From assembly GCA_038522375.1 (NCBI GenBank), contig JBCBKE010000064.1:1-16886 (forward strand): a stretch of 16,886 bases of DNA. Direction: 5' to 3'. The first letter of the stretch is position 1. Each line of letters starts with the position of its first letter. The position numbers and the translations under genes were made by a program. This DNA comes from UBA5336 sp038522375. Lineage in GTDB: Bacteria > Pseudomonadota > Alphaproteobacteria > Caulobacterales > Hyphomonadaceae. The notes under the pieces were generated by a model that ran no database searches, had not been told where the DNA came from, and saw nothing but the letters and a program-made list of their open reading frames with translations. Of this stretch, positions 13,877 to 16,886 are shown one piece after another.

Positions 13877-14857
13877 TCAGCGCTCCCGCACGGCCCAGGC
13901 CTTCAGGACATGGTGGGCGATGGCCATGGGCGGTGGACAGCCCCAGCGGGGATGGGTCCCGGCCAGCATCTGGCGCGCCTCGTCCCGGGTGATCCAGTGG
14001 GCGCTTTCAATCTCGTTGGGATCAATGGTGATGGCCTCGGTATCGGCATCAAGGATGAGGCCCATCATCAGGGACGACGGGAAGGGCCAGGGCTGGCAGA
14101 ACAGGAACTCGGCGCTGGCCGGGTCACAGCGAACTCCGGCCTCCTCGAAAATCTCACGGGCGGCGGCCTGTTCCACCGTCTCGCCGGGCTCAACGAAGCC
14201 AGCAAGACAGGAGATGAACCCCGGCGGCCAACCCTTGCCGCGGCCAAGAAGACACCGGTCGCCCTTCACCGCCATCATGATCGCCACAGGATCGGTGCGC
14301 GGAAAATGTTCAGTCCCACAGGCCGGGCAGGTGCGCTTCCACCCCGCTTCCGTTACCTCCGACGGGGCCCCGCAATTGGCGCAGAACTGGTGTTTTCGGT
14401 GCCATTCGAACAGTGACCGCGCTGTCGATGCGCAATTGGCCTCCAAGGGAGACAGAATACCGGCAGCCGACCGCATGTCTTCGAATTCGCCGGCGCCTTC
14501 GATCAGAGAGCCCGTGAGCGCAAAATCCATGGGAAGATCAAGGGCAAACACGGGAGCACCATGCTTGTCCTTACCCAGGAAAACCTCCCGTTGGACCGGC
14601 AGACGCCAGGCTTCAGGACCGAGCCAGACGAGGGGCTTGGCCGGGCCGTCGCGAAACATGCCTGGCCCCGATTGGGTAACCCCGCGCCCCCCTTCCAGCA
14701 TGGGATTACCGCCCTGGAGCAGGCAGACAAGACCGTCCGGGTTGTTGCGGGCATTCGCCAGCCAGCGCTCATCAGTGCGATGGTGGGCGGCACGGTCAAT
14801 GGGGCTGGCCGCAAGCGGGATGTCATTCGAGGTCGTCATGGCGCAAAGACGTGCCAT
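13877..14857 (-). CDS. nudC: NADH pyrophosphatase / RNA deNADding enzyme NudC
   Basis: A 326-residue Nudix hydrolase that splits NAD(H) into NMN(H) and AMP and, in studied bacteria, removes NAD caps from RNA. A zinc ribbon is formed by Cys159, Cys162, Cys177 and Cys180 (FCANCG...TCPACG). The Nudix box runs from Gly220 to Val242 with Glu226, Arg234-Glu235 and Glu238-Glu239 in place. The NudC-specific SQPWPFPxS motif appears as CQPWPFPSS (254-262), with the first Ser replaced by Cys. The N-terminal NudC domain is complete. Start is uncertain between ATG 14857 and ATG 14839 (MTTSNDIP); neither has a good ribosome binding site. It is transcribed in the same direction as the SRP RNA, whose 3' end lies 36 bp upstream. 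Confidence 0.95.
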   Translation of the reverse strand: MARLCAMTTSNDIPLAASPIDRAAHHRTDERWLANARNNPDGLVCLLQGGNPMLEGGRGVTQSGPGMFRDGPAKPLVWLGPEAWRLPVQREVFLGKDKHGAPVFALDLPMDFALTGSLIEGAGEFEDMRSAAGILSPLEANCASTARSLFEWHRKHQFCANCGAPSEVTEAGWKRTCPACGTEHFPRTDPVAIMMAVKGDRCLLGRGKGWPPGFISCLAGFVEPGETVEQAAAREIFEEAGVRCDPASAEFLFCQPWPFPSSLMMGLILDADTEAITIDPNEIESAHWITRDEARQMLAGTHPRWGCPPPMAIAHHVLKAWAVRER

Positions 14858-14893
14858 GGCTCGGAGGGAGTGTCACCCGCGGTCGATAAGAAA

Positions 14894-14986
14894 GGAGACT
14901 GGACAGCGACCCGTACGGGACCCGTTAGGGCTGCTTCGTTCCCGACCTGACCCGGTTGGCGGGGCGTCCGTCCGCCGCCAGCCTCC
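14894..14986 (-). ncRNA. ffs: 4.5S signal recognition particle RNA
   Basis: A 93-nt small bacterial-type SRP RNA, which with Ffh targets membrane proteins to SecYEG. On the minus strand the conserved domain IV reads GGTCAGGTC, then G-GGAA-C, then GAAGCAGCC. Against E. coli the GGAA tetraloop is kept and its closing pair is swapped from C-G to G-C, a compensatory change. The 5' end GGAGGCTGG pairs fully with the 3' end CCAGTCTCC (one G-U), which fixes the boundaries. The RNA is followed by TTTCTT, so the terminal helix plus U-rich tail may terminate transcription. It has no Alu domain, as expected outside Gram-positives. It lies between infC and nudC, all on the minus strand. Confidence 0.93.
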
Positions 14987-14993
14987 AAAGGCC

Positions 14994-15022
14994 TATATCG
15001 CGGCTCTGACCGGCGGATGCAA
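14994..15022 (-). promoter_or_regulatory. Promoter of the SRP RNA gene
   Basis: On the minus strand TTGCAT (15017-15022) and GATATA (14994-14999) are 17 bp apart. The -10 box ends 7 nt before the paired 5' end of the SRP RNA at 14986. Spacing and position fit a housekeeping sigma-70 promoter. Confidence 0.75.
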
Positions 15023-15050
15023 GCGGTGTCCTGTCCAGATGTGTCACGCA

Positions 15051-15117
15051 CCGGTTGGGACTGCCGGCAGGACTTGCCGCCGCAATGGCGGCCGGCTCTC
15101 GCATCCCTCCCAACCGG
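15051..15117. repeat. Inverted repeat with nested hairpin between infC and the SRP RNA
   Basis: CCGGTTGGGA (15051-15060) and TCCCAACCGG (15108-15117) are perfect 10-bp complements. A hairpin GCCGCC/GGCGGC (15076-15092) nests inside. It lies in the 195-bp non-coding stretch between infC and the SRP RNA gene. It could fold in the infC 3' region and act as a terminator or processing signal, though no T-run follows on either strand. Confidence 0.5.
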
Positions 15118-15181
15118 GCAGGTCGGTAACCCCGGCGGGCAGGATTGCCGTGACCCAGAGGGACCGGACCCCTGCCGGGCC

Positions 15182-15721
15182 TTACCGCGGCGCCATCACC
15201 ATGGTCATCTGCCGGCCTTCGAGCTTCGGCTCAAGTTCAACCTTGGCCACCTCCTCAAAGTCAGCCTTCACCCTGTGAAGGAGGTCCATTCCCAGTTCCT
15301 GGTGGGCCATCTCCCGACCGCGAAAGCGGAGCGTAACCTTGACCTTGTCGCCCTCCTCGAAAAAGCGGGTCATGGATTTGGTCTTCACCATGTAATCGTG
15401 CGTATCGATGTTCGGACGCATTTTGATCTCTTTGAGATCGGCAGACTTCTGCTTCTTCCGTGCGGCCGCTTTTTTCTTCTGGTCTTCGAATTTCAGCTTG
15501 CCGAAATCAAGGATCTTGCAGACAGGAACTTCCTGGTTGGGCGACACTTCCACAAGATCCAAACCGGCCTCTTTCGCAGCGTCATAGGCGGCCTCGAACG
15601 GCATCTCGCCTTGCTTCTCACCGTTCTGGTCGATCAGAAGCACGCGCGCAGCGCGGATATCTGTGTTCGTGCGGGGTCCTGTTTTCTTCTGCGGCGGGGC
15701 CGCGTGGGGTCTGCGAGCGAT
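15182..15721 (-). CDS. infC: Translation initiation factor IF-3 with an ATC start
   Basis: A 179-residue IF-3, which binds the 30S subunit, prevents premature subunit joining and checks start codons and initiator tRNA. The N-domain has VLLIDQNGEKQGEMP. The linker is lysine-rich (KFEDQKKKAAARKKQKSADL), and the C-domain includes LKEIKMRPNIDTHDY and the final MTMVMAPR. The first ordinary start in frame is GTG 15643, which would remove the conserved N-terminal arm (ARRPHAAPPQKKTGPRTNTD, IRAARV). Reading upstream, that arm is complete and begins at ATC 15719-15721, with AGGAGAA at 15727-15733 and 5-nt spacing. No ATG, GTG or TTG lies between this site and the preceding in-frame stop. A rare start codon is the known basis of infC autoregulation in E. 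coli (AUU). Confidence 0.95.
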   Translation of the reverse strand: MARRPHAAPPQKKTGPRTNTDIRAARVLLIDQNGEKQGEMPFEAAYDAAKEAGLDLVEVSPNQEVPVCKILDFGKLKFEDQKKKAAARKKQKSADLKEIKMRPNIDTHDYMVKTKSMTRFFEEGDKVKVTLRFRGREMAHQELGMDLLHRVKADFEEVAKVELEPKLEGRQMTMVMAPR

Positions 15722-15790
15722 GGTCGTTCTCCTGTGATTTCTATGTCTGTAGTATGCGGCTTTTCTGACGATTCTTCAACTGTTGCCGGG

Positions 15791-16876
15791 TTAAGTCTGC
15801 GAAGGGATACACCCCAGCGCCTGCACGGCCCGCCAGACATCATCGGTGCTGACTTCAGCGAGTGTGCGGCCATGGACGATCATAACCGTGGAGCCCCTGG
15901 GTGCTGCCTTGTCCGGGTCGCTTTCATTGGTCGCGAACAGGGCAACGCCCGGCGCGCCGGCAAGGGTGGCCATATGCATGGGCCCGGTGTCGTTGCCAAC
16001 CACGAAAGTCGCCTGCTCGGCCAGGGTCGCGATCTGGAAGAAATCGGTCCTCGTGACGATGTTCTTTACCCGCGGCTCGGCCTTGGCAATCGCGTGGGCG
16101 ATCTTCCCTTCCGCTGTTCCACCGATCAACACCGGAAGGATCCCCGCATCAGCAACGCGGCCAGCCAGTTCCGCATATCGCTCCTCAGGCCAACGCTTGG
16201 CGGATCGGTGCGCCGACGCACCGGGAATCAGCAGCATGTAAGGCAGGGTCAGGTTGAAGAAAGCGGGCCTGAGCCGCGGCGGATCGTTGAAGGCGCCGCG
16301 GATCCATGAGAGATCCGGCATTGGCAACGTTTCCGGCGTCCAGCCGCTCTCCGGACCGACGCCAGACACGGTCAACTGCTCGGCCAGCCGGTCAATCGAA
16401 TGCATCGACCCCCGGCGGGGATTATCGTGCAGGAAAGCGCAGCCCGATACGTGGCCCGACCAGAGTGGCGGGGCCCGGCCCGGCAGGTTAAGCGCCTTGA
16501 AATAGTTCGCCGTTCGTCCAGACGTCTGGAAATCGTAGATCATGTCGAAATCGGCTTTCCGGATCCGCCGGAGCAGCGCCCGGGTCGCCCGAATATCGCC
16601 TGGCCGACCATCGGTCTCGATGCTGTCGAAGTAAGGAGACGCCTTCGCAAATCGTTCGAAAGGCGGCGTCGTCAGCAGGGTGATATGGGCAGACCGATGG
16701 TGCTTGCGGACGGCTTTCATGGCACCCATGGCCAGCACGAAATCGCCAAGGGCAGACAGCTTGATCACCAGGATCCTGGCAGCAGTCTCGCCGGGATTGA
16801 TGGCGGGAGCGGTGGGTCTCGATCCGAAAAGCAAACAGAATTCCCTTTTAATGCCCAATCTTGAGAAGATCGGCAT
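15791..16876 (-). CDS. Glycosyltransferase family 9, ADP-heptose:LPS heptosyltransferase-like
   Basis: A 361-residue GT9 (WaaC/WaaF-type) enzyme that transfers heptose or a related sugar from a nucleotide donor to the LPS inner core at the cytosolic face of the inner membrane. Family marks are ILVIKLSALGDFVLAMGAMK (35-54), LIPGASAHRSAKRWP (216-230), where the donor phosphates are bound, and VVGNDTGPMHMATLAGAP (292-309). The first ~33 residues before ILVIKLSALGD are longer than in typical members. The ATG at 16876 is ten bases from the window end, so a different start or further upstream sequence cannot be judged. infC begins 69 bp downstream on the same strand. The acceptor sugar cannot be told from sequence alone. 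Confidence 0.88.
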   Translation of the reverse strand: MPIFSRLGIKREFCLLFGSRPTAPAINPGETAARILVIKLSALGDFVLAMGAMKAVRKHHRSAHITLLTTPPFERFAKASPYFDSIETDGRPGDIRATRALLRRIRKADFDMIYDFQTSGRTANYFKALNLPGRAPPLWSGHVSGCAFLHDNPRRGSMHSIDRLAEQLTVSGVGPESGWTPETLPMPDLSWIRGAFNDPPRLRPAFFNLTLPYMLLIPGASAHRSAKRWPEERYAELAGRVADAGILPVLIGGTAEGKIAHAIAKAEPRVKNIVTRTDFFQIATLAEQATFVVGNDTGPMHMATLAGAPGVALFATNESDPDKAAPRGSTVMIVHGRTLAEVSTDDVWRAVQALGCIPSQT

Positions 16877-16886
16877 ATACCCGAAG

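Noticed and set aside
13815..15278. Plus-strand frame starting MGCQTCLPCSGD with a fair ribosome binding site
   Set aside because: The Cys-rich start is attractive, but the frame runs through antisense of nudC and the SRP RNA, both firmly identified. A short peptide cannot be excluded but lacks a nearby stop.

Overview
The window reads as a chromosomal segment of a G+C-rich alphaproteobacterium, probably of the marine Hyphomonadaceae/Maricaulales/Caulobacterales type. The evidence is the paired metX-metW genes, a DUF1476 protein (zeta inhibitor of the alphaproteobacterial F1-ATPase) divergent from purC-purS, an alphaproteobacterial-style 4.5S SRP RNA, and an infC with a non-AUG start. The taxon is inferred from gene content only.

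Layout. Positions 1-950: a plus-strand lipoprotein made of two NTF2/SnoaL-like domains. 950-1455: no recognisable gene. 1455-2640: an AT-richer minus-strand island holding the last ~57 residues of a HlyD-type (type I secretion) adaptor, a GTGA-coupled unknown exported protein, and an overlapping 31-residue ORF. 2643-4774 (minus): a Slam/DUF560-like outer-membrane barrel protein and a YghU-type glutathione transferase. 4899-6692 (plus): metX-metW, the homoserine acetylation branch of methionine synthesis. 6724-9273 (minus): an 849-residue TIR-WD40 protein, the most unusual gene here. 9367-9693 (minus): the DUF1476 protein. 9945-10972 (plus): purC-purS. 11101-12300 (plus): an RTX protein that is almost all calcium-binding repeats. 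12310-12981 (plus): a divergent 3-methyladenine DNA glycosylase I homologue. 13051-13671 (plus): an unrecognised Arg/Pro-rich protein. 13877-14857 (minus): nudC. 14894-14986 (minus): the SRP RNA with its own promoter. 15182-15721 (minus): infC, starting on ATC. 15791-16876 (minus): a family 9 (heptosyltransferase-like) glycosyltransferase whose start lies at the window edge.

How the genes work together. Housekeeping blocks (metXW, purCS with DUF1476, nudC/ffs/infC) alternate with accessory genes for the cell surface or conflict: a Slam-like barrel, a decayed HlyD operon, an RTX protein without a local transporter, and a TIR-WD40 protein. Two junctions suggest rearrangement. The HlyD gene is cut off about 290 bp from the Slam-like gene, and purS is followed by the RTX gene instead of the usual purQ/purL.

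The best candidate for an under-described system is the TIR-WD40 protein. It carries the TIR NADase-type glutamate, two short helical repeats and a beta-propeller. It ends in the conserved segment that, in related alphaproteobacterial proteins, joins a WD40 propeller to a caspase-like domain, so here TIR appears to replace the caspase on the same sensor.
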